Shown: positions 28,489 through 37,231, numbered from the stretch's first letter. The stretch is 64,000 nt of DNA from Sphaerisporangium sp. (GCA_025964675.1 JAOPYI010000238.1:62001-126000), one strand, 5' to 3'. Made by a program: numbers and translations. Notes: a model not told the origin generated them from the letters alone.

Positions 28489-28956
28489 ATGGCCCGGATC
28501 ACCAGCCCTCTGTCAAGCGACAATCAGAAGATCACCGGTGAGGCCCTTCAGGGCGCGCTCATCGACCTGCTCGACCTCTCGCTTGTGGGCAAGCAGGCCC
28601 ACTGGAACCTGGTAGGGCGCAACTTCCGGTCGCTGCACCTCCAGCTGGACGAGATCGTCGGCATCGCGCGGGCCCGGGCCGACGACGCGGCCGAGCGCGC
28701 CGTGGCCGTCGGGGTCAACCCCGACGGGCGCGCGGCGACCGTCGCCCGCGACTCCCAGCTGGAGCAGCTCCAGGCCGGCTACATCGAGGACGAGAAGGTC
28801 GTCGGCGCGTTCACCGACATCCTCGGGGGGATCGTCGCCCGCATGCGCGAGCGTGTGGCCGCCACGGAAGAGGCCGACCCGATCTCGCAGGATCTGCTCA
28901 TCGAGACGACCGAGGATCTGGAGAAGCAGCACTGGATGTTCCAGGCGCAGCGCTGA
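28489..28956 (+). CDS. dps: Dps-family DNA-protection ferritin
   Basis: This 155-residue four-helix protein should assemble into a 12-mer that oxidises and stores iron with peroxide and shields DNA. The inter-subunit ferroxidase signature KQAHWNLVGRNFRSLHLQLDEI (about residues 35-56) has the needed histidines, aspartate and glutamate. Length matches the family. ATG 28489 is preceded by GGGGGGAG. It is divergent from merR-VWA and shares the TGACACTG repeat region, so the MerR protein may control it. Confidence 0.93.
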   Translation: MARITSPLSSDNQKITGEALQGALIDLLDLSLVGKQAHWNLVGRNFRSLHLQLDEIVGIARARADDAAERAVAVGVNPDGRAATVARDSQLEQLQAGYIEDEKVVGAFTDILGGIVARMRERVAATEEADPISQDLLIETTEDLEKQHWMFQAQR

Positions 28957-28972
28957 CCTTCCTCACCGGTCT

Positions 28973-28994
28973 CCGGCGGTCGACCGGCCGGTGA
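28973..28994. terminator. Weak hairpin between dps and the KAP gene
   Basis: TCACCGG and CCGGTGA can pair (7 bp) around an 8-base loop between two convergent genes. There is no T-run; a possible bidirectional terminator. Confidence 0.35.
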
Positions 28995-29003
28995 ACCGGT
29001 GCG

Positions 29004-32000
29004 TCAGATGAGATCACGTGCGAGAAAGGCGATCGAGGGCCGGGCGGCCAGCAGGGCGCGCAGAGCGTCCCAGCGCGCCGCGCCGGCCCTCAGGTTCCTC
29101 AGCAGCCCCACCTCGGTAAGGGCGCGCGCCCATTCGTCGGGCCCGGGCCGGGCCGCCGCCAGCTCCAGCCTTTCCAGCACGGTGTGGCCGGACGCCCCGC
29201 GAGGCGACCCCCACTCGCCGGACGCCGATTCCGGCACGTCCAATGGCTCTCCCGAGATGGGCATGGCAGCCGTTTCGGGGCGCCCGACGCTGTCGCGGTC
29301 CCGAGCGAGCAGGGACAGCAGATGCGGCCACCGGATCGTCAGGACCGCGAGCTTCGCCACCTCCTCGTCCGTCGCCTTCGGCGCACCCGCCAGAGCGCGC
29401 CGGTAGGTGACGAAGGAGTAGAACCGGAACACGTTCACATACCGCTTCAGCTCCCTGGGATTGCTCAGCGTGAGCGCGGGAAGGGCCCGCTCGATGGCGG
29501 CGTACGCGTTCTGGTCGCTGTAGAGGTCGTCGTAGACCCGGTCCGCCGCCAGCCGTGCCGCCGCCGACAGCCCGCCGATGGTGACGTCGGAGGCCGCCCT
29601 CGGGGAGGCGGGCGGTACCGCCTCGGCGAACGTCTGACGACCGACTGGAGTCGTCTCCTGCACCCGGCGCGCCACCGCGTCGAGGTCGTCGGCCGTCGGG
29701 CCGAGCGCCCTGATGGCCGCCTCCATGCGGTCGACCAGTTCCGGATCACTCTGCACAGCCGTGGCCTGCGCTCCACGCCCGCCCCCGTCGTCCCGCTCGC
29801 CGGGACCGCCGCCGTACGGCCCCGGGGGGACGTCGAGCAGCGTGCGCAGGAACGCGGGGACCCGCTCGCCGTCGTCAAGCAGCGGCACGCTGAGCGGCAG
29901 CTGCACGATCTTCTCCAGGAACCGCCACCCGAGACCCGACCGCTCCTCCATGGCCGGGGGCAGCGTGCGGGCGAGGTCGCGGTAGGCCACCTCCACGTGC
30001 GCCGCCACCACCTCGGGCTCCATCGCGAGCACGAAGACGCAGTTGGGGAACTCGCCGGCCACGAACAGGTTGACCGCCTCGATGACCTGCGCGACCGTAC
30101 CCGGCGAGCACCTGTCGAGGTCGTCCACGAACACCACCAGGGGCCGCTCCTCGGTGGCCACCATGCCCAGCACGCGCCGCATGTCAGTCTGCACCAGATG
30201 CAGGAAACCGGTTCTGGACCCGTAGCCGGGGTCGGGGGACAGCTCCGTGACCAGGTCGGGGGCCGCCGTGCCGAGCAGGTCCGGCTGGCGGACCAGCTTG
30301 CGGAACGCGCTGTCCGCCGACTCGCCGAGGAAGCGCGCGAGCCGTACGGCCGCCGCGGCGAGCACGAGCAGGGAGCCGCCCGACCCGACGGCCGCCGCCG
30401 TGCCCCGCAGGAAGGAGCCGAGGGCGGGCAGAAGGGCCCCGGCGGCGAGCGCCGCGCCGGTGAACACCAAGGTGGCGCAGAAGGCCAGGGCGACCGGCAG
30501 CAGGCGCGTCGCGGCCAGCCGGTAGGCCCGCCGGCGTACCGCCTCCCGGTCGATCCGCGAGAGGTTGAGCGCCAGCCAGAAGCGTTCACGCTCGCCCCGC
30601 GGCAGGCGGCACGTGACCTGGCTGATGATCTCGTGGGCCAGCCCCGCCCAGACCTGCTCGCCGCTCTGGTACATCCACGGGTTGAACCACACGGTCGGCC
30701 GCCAGTCGGCGTGCCGCAGCGGCAGCTCGCCCGGCACGGCGTACTCCCCGCCGCCGTCATCCGGCACCTTGGCCCGGGCGAGCACCTCGGCGTTCGTCAC
30801 CTCCGCCGACGGCCGGCTGGGCCCGTTGAGGTGGATCTCGGCGGGGCTGCCCTCGGCGGCGCCGGGGTCCAGCAGATCCTGCACCATGCGCATCAGCGAG
30901 GTCTTGCCCGCCCCCCAGGGACCCTTGATGCCGATGGTCAGCGGCGGGCGGGTGTCCGGGTGACGGACGAACGCGGCGATGGCCTCGGCGTGGACGCGGT
31001 GGCCGAGCCGGTCGTGAATCGTCCACCGGTCGCCGGTCAGCCGGGCCCGGGGCTGGACGGCGCGGCGGGCGGCACGCCAGCGGCGCAGCAGGGAGGAGAC
31101 GTGTGACAGCTCCTCGGCGTCCAGCCGGTCGGCGAGGGCCCGGCGGATCCCGGGGTCGGCGAACGGGGTGCCCCGCCCGAGCAGGCCCCACTCCACCAGC
31201 TCCCGGACCGCCTCGCCCGCCGGGGTGCCCTCGATGAGCAGCTCCGCGACCTCCGGCGTGACCGGTTCGTCCTCGGCCAGCAGGGTCGCGCGGCGCAGGA
31301 GCTCCCTGGCGTCCTCGCCGAGGTGGACCTCGTAGATCCTTCCCACAAGCTCGGCGGCCGAGACCGGCGGCACGGGATCGCCCACGACGGCGAGACGGGC
31401 CAGCGCGGTGCCGAACGCGGCGCCGAGATCGCGTACGGAGTCCCGTGCGGACGCGACGCCGATCAGCTCGCCCTCGCCGTAGGTGAGCAGGTACGGCCGG
31501 CGGTCGGCCCCGATGTCGGCGCAGCGCTCCTCGGCGTACCGGTAGAGGTCGCCGACGGAGATGAGGCCGTCACGGTCGAGATCGGCGTCGCCGGAGAGGA
31601 TGCCGTCGGCGAGGATCGCGGTCAGGGAGACGGCCCGCCCTGGCCGTTCCCCGGGCATCGTGGCACTGGTGGTGAGCGCGGCGGCCGCGGCCACGGGCTC
31701 GCCCCTGACCCGCAGACGGCTCTGGGTCTCGTGGGGCTGGTCCGGGTTCGCCGTCACGAGCCAACCGAAGTCGACGATCAGCAGCAGCGCGGCGCCGTCC
31801 GACCGCTCGACCCGGCGGGCGAACTCCGCCATCAGCGCGCCGAACTCGCGCCGCCCCCAGCCGGACTCGGTCGACCAGCGGACCAGGAGCAGGTCGCCTG
31901 GCTCGACGGCGTCCAGGAAGGCGCCGACGAGCCGGTGGTCGCCCGCGTCGCACTCGGCCGTCTCGACGGCGTACCCCTCGGAGGTGAGGGCGTGGACGAG

Positions 32001-32114
32001 CCTGCGGTCGGCTCCGCCCGTCGCCTTGGGGCCGCTTTCCCGGTCGAGGAAGACGAGGGCCTTGCGCGTTCTGATCGTCGGAGCGGGCGGGGCGGAAACG
32101 ATCATCGAGGTCAT
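29004..32114 (-). CDS. KAP-family P-loop NTPase with inactive caspase-like N-terminal domain
   Basis: This 1036-residue protein has four parts. Residues 15-215 follow the caspase/C14 fold pattern (KALVFLDRESG; DLLLVRWSTESG where the catalytic His would be; ALLLIVDFGWLV where the Cys would be; then SLTAILADGILSGDADLDRD, an EF-hand-like acidic loop, GLISVGDLYRYAEE). Both catalytic residues appear to be missing. Residues 255-350 look like a winged-helix linker. The KAP NTPase follows: Walker A GPWGAGKTS (398-406), Walker B LVVFVDDLDRCSP (659-671), and between them the two-helix transmembrane insert (539-594) typical of KAP proteins. The start ATG 32114 has GGAG upstream. KAP proteins are membrane-associated and recur in conflict and defence systems. 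Function here is unknown; no partner gene adjoins it. Confidence 0.8.
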   Translation of the reverse strand: MTSMIVSAPPAPTIRTRKALVFLDRESGPKATGGADRRLVHALTSEGYAVETAECDAGDHRLVGAFLDAVEPGDLLLVRWSTESGWGRREFGALMAEFARRVERSDGAALLLIVDFGWLVTANPDQPHETQSRLRVRGEPVAAAAALTTSATMPGERPGRAVSLTAILADGILSGDADLDRDGLISVGDLYRYAEERCADIGADRRPYLLTYGEGELIGVASARDSVRDLGAAFGTALARLAVVGDPVPPVSAAELVGRIYEVHLGEDARELLRRATLLAEDEPVTPEVAELLIEGTPAGEAVRELVEWGLLGRGTPFADPGIRRALADRLDAEELSHVSSLLRRWRAARRAVQPRARLTGDRWTIHDRLGHRVHAEAIAAFVRHPDTRPPLTIGIKGPWGAGKTSLMRMVQDLLDPGAAEGSPAEIHLNGPSRPSAEVTNAEVLARAKVPDDGGGEYAVPGELPLRHADWRPTVWFNPWMYQSGEQVWAGLAHEIISQVTCRLPRGERERFWLALNLSRIDREAVRRRAYRLAATRLLPVALAFCATLVFTGAALAAGALLPALGSFLRGTAAAVGSGGSLLVLAAAAVRLARFLGESADSAFRKLVRQPDLLGTAAPDLVTELSPDPGYGSRTGFLHLVQTDMRRVLGMVATEERPLVVFVDDLDRCSPGTVAQVIEAVNLFVAGEFPNCVFVLAMEPEVVAAHVEVAYRDLARTLPPAMEERSGLGWRFLEKIVQLPLSVPLLDDGERVPAFLRTLLDVPPGPYGGGPGERDDGGGRGAQATAVQSDPELVDRMEAAIRALGPTADDLDAVARRVQETTPVGRQTFAEAVPPASPRAASDVTIGGLSAAARLAADRVYDDLYSDQNAYAAIERALPALTLSNPRELKRYVNVFRFYSFVTYRRALAGAPKATDEEVAKLAVLTIRWPHLLSLLARDRDSVGRPETAAMPISGEPLDVPESASGEWGSPRGASGHTVLERLELAAARPGPDEWARALTEVGLLRNLRAGAARWDALRALLAARPSIAFLARDLI

Positions 32115-32298
32115 CGGCGGGCTCCAGTGGCCGGGCGGCGGGCTCGACGCCCCGAAGCCGCCGGGCCGCGCGATACGGCGCTCGTACGATGATCCCAGGG
32201 GCTGGGCCGACCCGAGGCCCGGCGCGAGCGGGCCGGGCCGGTGCTTTGCCGGATGTTTGCCCCGGCCCTGGTGCTCCCCCGAATCAGGGGCATGGCGC

Positions 32299-32304
32299 TA
32301 TTGT
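32299..32304 (+). promoter_or_regulatory. -10 box for leaderless lactonase mRNA
   Basis: TATTGT lies 7 bases before ATG 32312 and no ribosome-binding site is present between them. Confidence 0.45.
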
Positions 32305-32311
32305 CGATCAC

Positions 32312-33328
32312 ATGACTTCGGGGTTCGACGTGCTCTACATCGGCGGATACACACCCGACACCGGGGGGTCCGGCGCCGGGCTGACGGTGGTCAGGAGGGA
32401 GGAGGGCGGCGTGCTGAGGGCGCTGGCCGAGACGGCCGCGCCAGGCCCGTCCTTCCTCGCCCTGCACCCTCGGCTCCCCGTGCTGTACGCGGCGCTTGAG
32501 CGCGAGGAGGGCGGCGTGGCGGCCTACTCCGCCGACCCCGACGGCCCGGGCCTGCTGGCGGACGCCGCGAGCGGCGGATCGTACCCCTGCCACCTGGCGG
32601 TCGACCCCACCGGCACGTGGCTCGCGGTCACCAACTACGGCGACGGCACGCTGGCTATGTTCCGGCTCGGCAGCTCCGGCCTGTTCGACGGCCGCCCGAG
32701 GCTCTTCCCGCATGAGGGCCACGGGCCCGACCCGGCGCGGCAGGCCGAGCCGCACGCCCACCAGGCCGTCTTCGGCCCCGGACGGGCGCTCCACGTCACC
32801 GACCTCGGCACCGACGAGGTTCGCCGCTACCTCCTCGGCACCGAGCCGGCCGTCCACCCCGAAGGCCCCGTACGGCTGGCGCCGGGCAGCGGCCCGCGCC
32901 ACATGGTCCACCACGAGGGCCGCTGGTACGTCGCCGGCGAGCTGGACGGCACGATCGCGGTGTACGACGCCGAGTGGCGCGAGCTCGGCCGCACGCGGGC
33001 CAGCGAGGCCACCGGCCAGAACCACGTCTCCCACCTCCAGCTGTCCGCCGACGGGGGTCACCTCTACGTCGCCAACCGGGGTCCCGACAGCATCGCCGTC
33101 TTCGGGGTCGAGACCGGCGAGGACGGCGCCGGGCTGACCCGGGTGGCCGAGGTGGGCTCCGGAGGACTGTGGCCCCGGCACTTCGCCCTGGCGGGCGATC
33201 ACATGTACGTCGCCAACCAGCGTTCGGACGCGGTGGCCACCCTTATGATGCGTGACGGGGTGCCCGTGCCCACGGGGGAGACCTTCAAGGTCGGCAGCCC
33301 CGCGTGCGTGCTGGCCGTACCCCAGTAG
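32312..33328 (+). CDS. Lactonase family beta-propeller (6-phosphogluconolactonase-like)
   Basis: This 338-residue seven-bladed propeller resembles Pgl-type 6-phosphogluconolactonases, which hydrolyse 6-phosphoglucono-lactone in the pentose phosphate pathway. Typical segments are YIGGYTPDTGGSG at the start, CHLAVDPTGTWLAVTNYGDGTL, EPHAHQAVFGP, SGPRHMVHH and LYVANRGPDSIAVF. The frame extends upstream to 32189 but without coding character; ATG 32312, 7 bases after TATTGT, fits the family start. Other lactones are possible substrates. Confidence 0.85.
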   Translation: MTSGFDVLYIGGYTPDTGGSGAGLTVVRREEGGVLRALAETAAPGPSFLALHPRLPVLYAALEREEGGVAAYSADPDGPGLLADAASGGSYPCHLAVDPTGTWLAVTNYGDGTLAMFRLGSSGLFDGRPRLFPHEGHGPDPARQAEPHAHQAVFGPGRALHVTDLGTDEVRRYLLGTEPAVHPEGPVRLAPGSGPRHMVHHEGRWYVAGELDGTIAVYDAEWRELGRTRASEATGQNHVSHLQLSADGGHLYVANRGPDSIAVFGVETGEDGAGLTRVAEVGSGGLWPRHFALAGDHMYVANQRSDAVATLMMRDGVPVPTGETFKVGSPACVLAVPQ

Positions 33329-33419
33329 AGACCGCCGCGGCACCCCTGCGGCCCGGCCGCGACGGGGTGGCGCCCGTACGAAACGCGGCTCCGCGAGGCT
33401 TATGAGGCGCTCTCACCAC

Positions 33420-33433
33420 TTGGTCTAGACCAA
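33420..33433. promoter_or_regulatory. DasR-type dre palindrome
   Basis: TTGGTCTAGACCAA is a perfect 14-base palindrome containing TGGTCTAGACCA, the core of the DasR-responsive element of actinomycetes (GntR-family control by glucosamine-6-phosphate/GlcNAc). It is 120 bases upstream of the phosphofructokinase start and 92 bases downstream of the lactonase stop. Confidence 0.75.
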
Positions 33434-33492
33434 TGTTGGCGGCTGGGGCACAATGCCTTGCGGTGGCGGCCGCCGCGGGATGCGCGAAAGCA

Positions 33493-33522
33493 TTCTGGCG
33501 GCCGCGGAGCTCAACATAGTCT
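33493..33522 (+). promoter_or_regulatory. Promoter of the phosphofructokinase gene
   Basis: TTCTGG (33493-33498) and TAGTCT (33517-33522) are 18 bases apart, 31 bases before the start codon. The -35 match is partial. Confidence 0.45.
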
Positions 33523-33552
33523 GACTGTGTACCCCATCGGGAGGAACCCGCC

Positions 33553-34578
33553 ATGCGTATCGGAGTGCTCACAGGGGGCGGCGACTGCCCCGGGCTGAAC
33601 GCGGTCATCCGTGCCGTCGTCCGCAAGGGCATCGGCGTCTACGGCCACGAGTTCGTGGGTTTCCGCGATGGCTGGCGCGGCCCGCTCGAGGGCGAGATGA
33701 TGCCCCTGGAGGTCCAGACCGTGCGGGGCATCCTCCCGCGCGGCGGCACGATCCTCGGCTCCTCGCGGACGAACCCCATCAAGATCGAGGGTGGCGTCGA
33801 CCGCATCAAGAAGAACCTCGCGGACGGCGGCGTCGACGCGCTGATCGCCATCGGCGGCGAGGACACGCTGGGTGTCGCCAAGCAGCTCTTCGACCTCGGC
33901 GTCAACGTCGTCGGCGTGCCGAAGACCATCGACAACGACCTCAACGCCACCGACTACACCTTCGGCTTCGACACGGCCGTCAACATCGCGACCGAGGCGA
34001 TCGACCGCCTGCACACCACGGCGGAGTCCCACCACCGCGCGCTGATCTGCGAGGTCATGGGCCGTCACGCCGGCTGGATCGCGCTGCACGCCGGCATGGC
34101 CGGCGGCGCCAACGTCATCCTGATCCCCGAGAAGCCCTTCGACATCGACAAGGTCTGCGCGTACGTCGAGAGCCGCTTCAAGACCCTCTACTCGCCGATC
34201 ATCGTGGTGGCCGAGGGCGCCCACCCGATCGAGGGCCAGATAGCGCTGCAGGCCGGTGAGCTCGACGCGTTCGGCCATGTCCGCCTGGGCGGCATCGGCG
34301 AGCTGCTCGCCCACGAGATCGAGAAGCGCACCGGCAAGGAGGCCCGCACCACCGTGCTGGGCCACGTGCAGCGCGGCGGCACCCCGAGCGCGTTCGACCG
34401 GGTGCTCGCCACCCGCTTCGGCCTCCAGGCGATCGACGCCGCGAACGACGGCGACTTCGGCAAGATGGTCGCGCTTCGCGGCACCGACATCGTCCGCGTC
34501 GGCCTGGACGCCGCGACCTCCGAGCTGAAGACCGTGCCGCCGTCCCGCTACCAGGAGGCCGAGGTCTTCTTCGGCTGA
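33553..34578 (+). CDS. pfp: 6-phosphofructokinase, residues predict the PPi-dependent type
   Basis: This 341-residue enzyme phosphorylates fructose 6-phosphate in glycolysis. Motifs are GVLTGGGDCPGLNA (phosphate loop), GGEDT at residues 101-105, PKTIDND at 123-129 with the catalytic aspartate, and MGRHAGWIAL. Position 104 is aspartate and position 124 lysine. In the PFK superfamily, Asp104 with Lys124 marks pyrophosphate-dependent enzymes, as in Amycolatopsis, while Gly104 marks ATP-dependent ones. The reaction may therefore be reversible and use PPi. The start ATG 33553 follows GGGAGGA. A dre palindrome lies upstream, suggesting linkage to amino-sugar metabolism. Confidence 0.88.
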   Translation: MRIGVLTGGGDCPGLNAVIRAVVRKGIGVYGHEFVGFRDGWRGPLEGEMMPLEVQTVRGILPRGGTILGSSRTNPIKIEGGVDRIKKNLADGGVDALIAIGGEDTLGVAKQLFDLGVNVVGVPKTIDNDLNATDYTFGFDTAVNIATEAIDRLHTTAESHHRALICEVMGRHAGWIALHAGMAGGANVILIPEKPFDIDKVCAYVESRFKTLYSPIIVVAEGAHPIEGQIALQAGELDAFGHVRLGGIGELLAHEIEKRTGKEARTTVLGHVQRGGTPSAFDRVLATRFGLQAIDAANDGDFGKMVALRGTDIVRVGLDAATSELKTVPPSRYQEAEVFFG

Positions 34579-34593
34579 CCGGGCCCACAGCAC

Positions 34594-34619
34594 CGCACCG
34601 CTCCCTCAGGGGCGGTGCG
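34594..34619 (+). terminator. Terminator after phosphofructokinase gene
   Basis: CGCACCGC and GCGGTGCG form an 8-bp stem with a 10-base loop, followed by the T-rich stretch TTCCTGTCTTCC. Confidence 0.65.
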
Positions 34620-34793
34620 TTCCTGTCTTCCGGGCCCTTGCCGGTGACGGCCGTACCGCGTCGTCGGGGGTACATCCGGGGTGACGGGATCCGGGAGTCC
34701 GCCATCCGGGATAAATTGGAGGGTGCCGCATACCGGACGACCTTCCGCCCGGCACGAGGCACCCCGATCCCACCACCGCCCGGAGGCAACCCC

Positions 34794-36014
34794 ATGTCCG
34801 TCGTGCCCCCGTCAGCTCTGGGCGAGCCCTGCGTGCTGCTGAAGCTGGGAGAGGTCGTCCTCAAGGGCAAGAACCGCGAGCTGTTCGAGCGACAGCTTCA
34901 GATGAACATCAAGTCCGCCCTGAAGAGCTCCGGCGTGAAGATCGACCTCCGGCAGCGCCATGGCGTCATCGCGATCCTGCTCCCCGAGGGCACCAGCGTG
35001 GAGACGGCGGACGCCCTCGCCGAGCGCCTCACCGACGTGATGGGCCTGGTGTGGGTCCACCGCGCCTGGCGGGTCGCCAAGGACCCCGACGCCGTCACGG
35101 CCGCGGCTCTCGAGCTGGTCGCCGGGCGCCCCGAGGTAGAGCGCAAGGCGACCTTCGCGGTGCGCTCCCGCCGCCGCGACAAGCGCTTCCCCCTCCGCTC
35201 CAACGAGCTCGACCGCCTGGTCGGCGGTGAGATCAACGACAAGTACGGCCTGCCGGTGCGCCTGAAGAACCCCGAGCTGACCGTGCACATCGAGGTCGAC
35301 AGGGACGAGGTGTTCGTCTTCATCGACGGCATGCCCGGCCAGGGCGGCCTGCCGGTGGGCACCAGTGGGCGAGGGCTCGTGCTGATGTCCGGCGGCATCG
35401 ACTCGCCGGTCGCCGCCTACCGCATGCTCCGCCGAGGCCTCCAGGTCGACTTCCTGCACTTCTCCGGCATCCCGTTCACGACGTCGGAGTCGATCTACAA
35501 GGCGTACGCCCTGGTCCGCGCCCTCAGCAAGTTCCAGGTGAGGGCGCGGCTGTTCGTGGTGCCGTTCGGCAAGGCGCAGCAGTCCCTGAAGGCCTCCGGT
35601 GCCGACCGCCTGCAGGTGGTCGCCCAGCGGCGCCTGATGCTCAAGACCGCCGAGGAGGTCGCCCACCGCCTGCGGCGCCGCGTGCTGGTCACCGGCGACT
35701 CGCTGGGCCAGGTCTCCTCGCAGACCCTGCAGAACATCACAGCGCTGGACGACGCCGTGACCATGCCGATCCTGCGGCCGCTCATCGGCATGGACAAGAC
35801 CGAGATCATGGCCGAGGCGCGGCGCATCGGCACGCTCCAGATCTCCGAGCTGCCCGATGAGGACTGCTGCACCCTGCTCACCCCGCGCCGCGCCGAGACC
35901 CGCGCCAAGATCGCCGACCTCCGCCAGATAGAGAAGCGCCTCGACGCCGAGGAACTGGCCGTCCAGCTCGCCGACTCCGTCCAGGAGTACAAGATCGAAC
36001 TGTCCGACGGCTGA
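34794..36014 (+). CDS. thiI: tRNA 4-thiouridine synthetase / sulfurtransferase ThiI
   Basis: ThiI adenylates U8 of tRNA and inserts sulfur; in some bacteria it also supplies sulfur for thiazole synthesis. The 406-residue protein has a ferredoxin-like N-terminal region and THUMP domain (about 70-170) and the PP-loop pyrophosphatase domain with SGGIDSPVAAYRM (about residue 202). It ends near residue 406 without the C-terminal rhodanese domain found in the enterobacterial form, so sulfur must come by another route. A cysteine pair DEDCCTLL lies near residue 360. ATG 34794 has CGGAGG 7 bases upstream. Confidence 0.93.
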   Translation: MSVVPPSALGEPCVLLKLGEVVLKGKNRELFERQLQMNIKSALKSSGVKIDLRQRHGVIAILLPEGTSVETADALAERLTDVMGLVWVHRAWRVAKDPDAVTAAALELVAGRPEVERKATFAVRSRRRDKRFPLRSNELDRLVGGEINDKYGLPVRLKNPELTVHIEVDRDEVFVFIDGMPGQGGLPVGTSGRGLVLMSGGIDSPVAAYRMLRRGLQVDFLHFSGIPFTTSESIYKAYALVRALSKFQVRARLFVVPFGKAQQSLKASGADRLQVVAQRRLMLKTAEEVAHRLRRRVLVTGDSLGQVSSQTLQNITALDDAVTMPILRPLIGMDKTEIMAEARRIGTLQISELPDEDCCTLLTPRRAETRAKIADLRQIEKRLDAEELAVQLADSVQEYKIELSDG

Positions 36015-36105
36015 GGCGAGGCCCGCGAGCGCGGCGAGTGGCGTACCCAGACGCTGGACGTACACCGCGTGGTTCTGCCGGCCGGCCTCCCCCGGGCGGG
36101 CGTTT

Positions 36106-37143
36106 CTAGGCCACGGTGGTGAGCGCGGCGGCGGGGACGCGGCCCATCAGGGGCGGGAAGTCGCGCATGATCCGGGCCAGCTCCTCCAGGTCGCCGTCGA
36201 CGAGCGCCTGCGGACCGTCGCAGAGGGCCTGCTCCGGGTGCGGGTGGACGTCGATGATCACGCCGTCGGCCCCCACGGCGATGGCGGAGCGCGTCAGCGG
36301 CAGCACCAGGTCGCGGCGTCCGCCGGAGTGCGAAGGGTCGACGATGACCGGCAGGTGCGACAGGCGCTGCGCCACAGGTACGGCCGAGATGTCCAGCGTG
36401 TTGCGGGTCGCGGTCTCGAAGGTGCGGATACCGCGCTCGCACAGCACGATGTCCAGGTTGCCGCGCTGCGCGATGTACTCGGCGGCCATCAGCCACTCCT
36501 CGATCGTGGCGTTCATCCCCCGCTTCAACATGACGGGCTTGCCCACCGACCCCACGGCTTGGAGCAGCGCGAAGTTCTGGGCGTTGCGGGTGCCGACCTG
36601 CAGCATGTCGGCGTAGGAGGCGACCAGTTCGACGTCGTGCGCGTCCACGACCTCGGTGATGATCGGGAGGCCGGTCTCCGCCCGCACGTCGGCGAGGATC
36701 CGCAGCCCCGCCTCGCCAAGCCCCTGGAAGGCGTACGGCGAGGTGCGGGGCTTGTACGCGCCGCCGCGCAGCAGGCTCGCCCCGGCGGCCATGGCCATCC
36801 GTGCCGCCTCCAGCGTCTGCTGGGGTGTCTCCACCGCGCACGGCCCGGCGATCAGCGTCACGGTGCCCGGCCCGATCGGCACCCCCGCCACCCGTACGGT
36901 GGATCTATCGGGGTGGTTCTCCCGGCTCACCAGCTTGTACGGCGTTGACACGCGGATGACGTCGGCCACGCCGGGCATGCTCCTGAGGTTCAGGGTGCCG
37001 AACTGCGTCAGGTCCCCGACGAGGCCGACGATCGTGCGGTTGACGCCGCGGCTCACGAACGCGTCGCCGCCCGCCGTGGCGACGAGGTCGACGATGGCGT
37101 CGACGTCCTGCTGTGTGGCCTCGGGAGCCATGACGATGACCAT
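36106..37143 (-). CDS. aroF: 3-deoxy-7-phosphoheptulonate (DAHP) synthase
   Basis: This enzyme condenses phosphoenolpyruvate and erythrose 4-phosphate, the first step of aromatic amino acid synthesis. The 345-residue protein is the type I-beta (Thermotoga/Bacillus-like) form: an N-terminal ferredoxin-like regulatory domain (residues 1-75, MVIVMAPEATQQDVDAIVDL) and a TIM barrel with IAGPCAVE, LRGGAYKPRTSPYAFQG, LKRGMNATIEEWLMAAEYI and VDPSHSGGRRDLV. It starts at ATG 37143 after AAAGGGG. The leader upstream encodes a Phe-Trp-Tyr peptide and a 19-bp hairpin, pointing to attenuation by aromatic aminoacyl-tRNA supply. Confidence 0.95.
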   Translation of the reverse strand: MVIVMAPEATQQDVDAIVDLVATAGGDAFVSRGVNRTIVGLVGDLTQFGTLNLRSMPGVADVIRVSTPYKLVSRENHPDRSTVRVAGVPIGPGTVTLIAGPCAVETPQQTLEAARMAMAAGASLLRGGAYKPRTSPYAFQGLGEAGLRILADVRAETGLPIITEVVDAHDVELVASYADMLQVGTRNAQNFALLQAVGSVGKPVMLKRGMNATIEEWLMAAEYIAQRGNLDIVLCERGIRTFETATRNTLDISAVPVAQRLSHLPVIVDPSHSGGRRDLVLPLTRSAIAVGADGVIIDVHPHPEQALCDGPQALVDGDLEELARIMRDFPPLMGRVPAAALTTVA

Positions 37144-37178
37144 TGTGATGCCCCTTTACTCGAAGAAGTGCCCGGCAA

Positions 37179-37220
37179 CGACGAAGGCCCCGGGTCCATT
37201 CGGACCCGGGGCCTTCGTCG
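37179..37220 (-). terminator. Attenuator hairpin in the aroF leader
   Basis: A perfect 19-bp stem (37179-37197 with 37202-37220; arms end in CCCCGGGTCC/GGACCCGGGG) encloses the 4-base loop ATTC. It lies between the leader-peptide stop and the aroF ribosome-binding site. No T-run follows, so termination may depend on stem stability or a factor. Confidence 0.75.
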
Positions 37221-37231
37221 ACGTTTGCCTG

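Noticed and set aside
29184-31106. 640-codon plus-strand frame
   Set aside because: Antisense to the KAP NTPase, whose Walker motifs fix the true strand.
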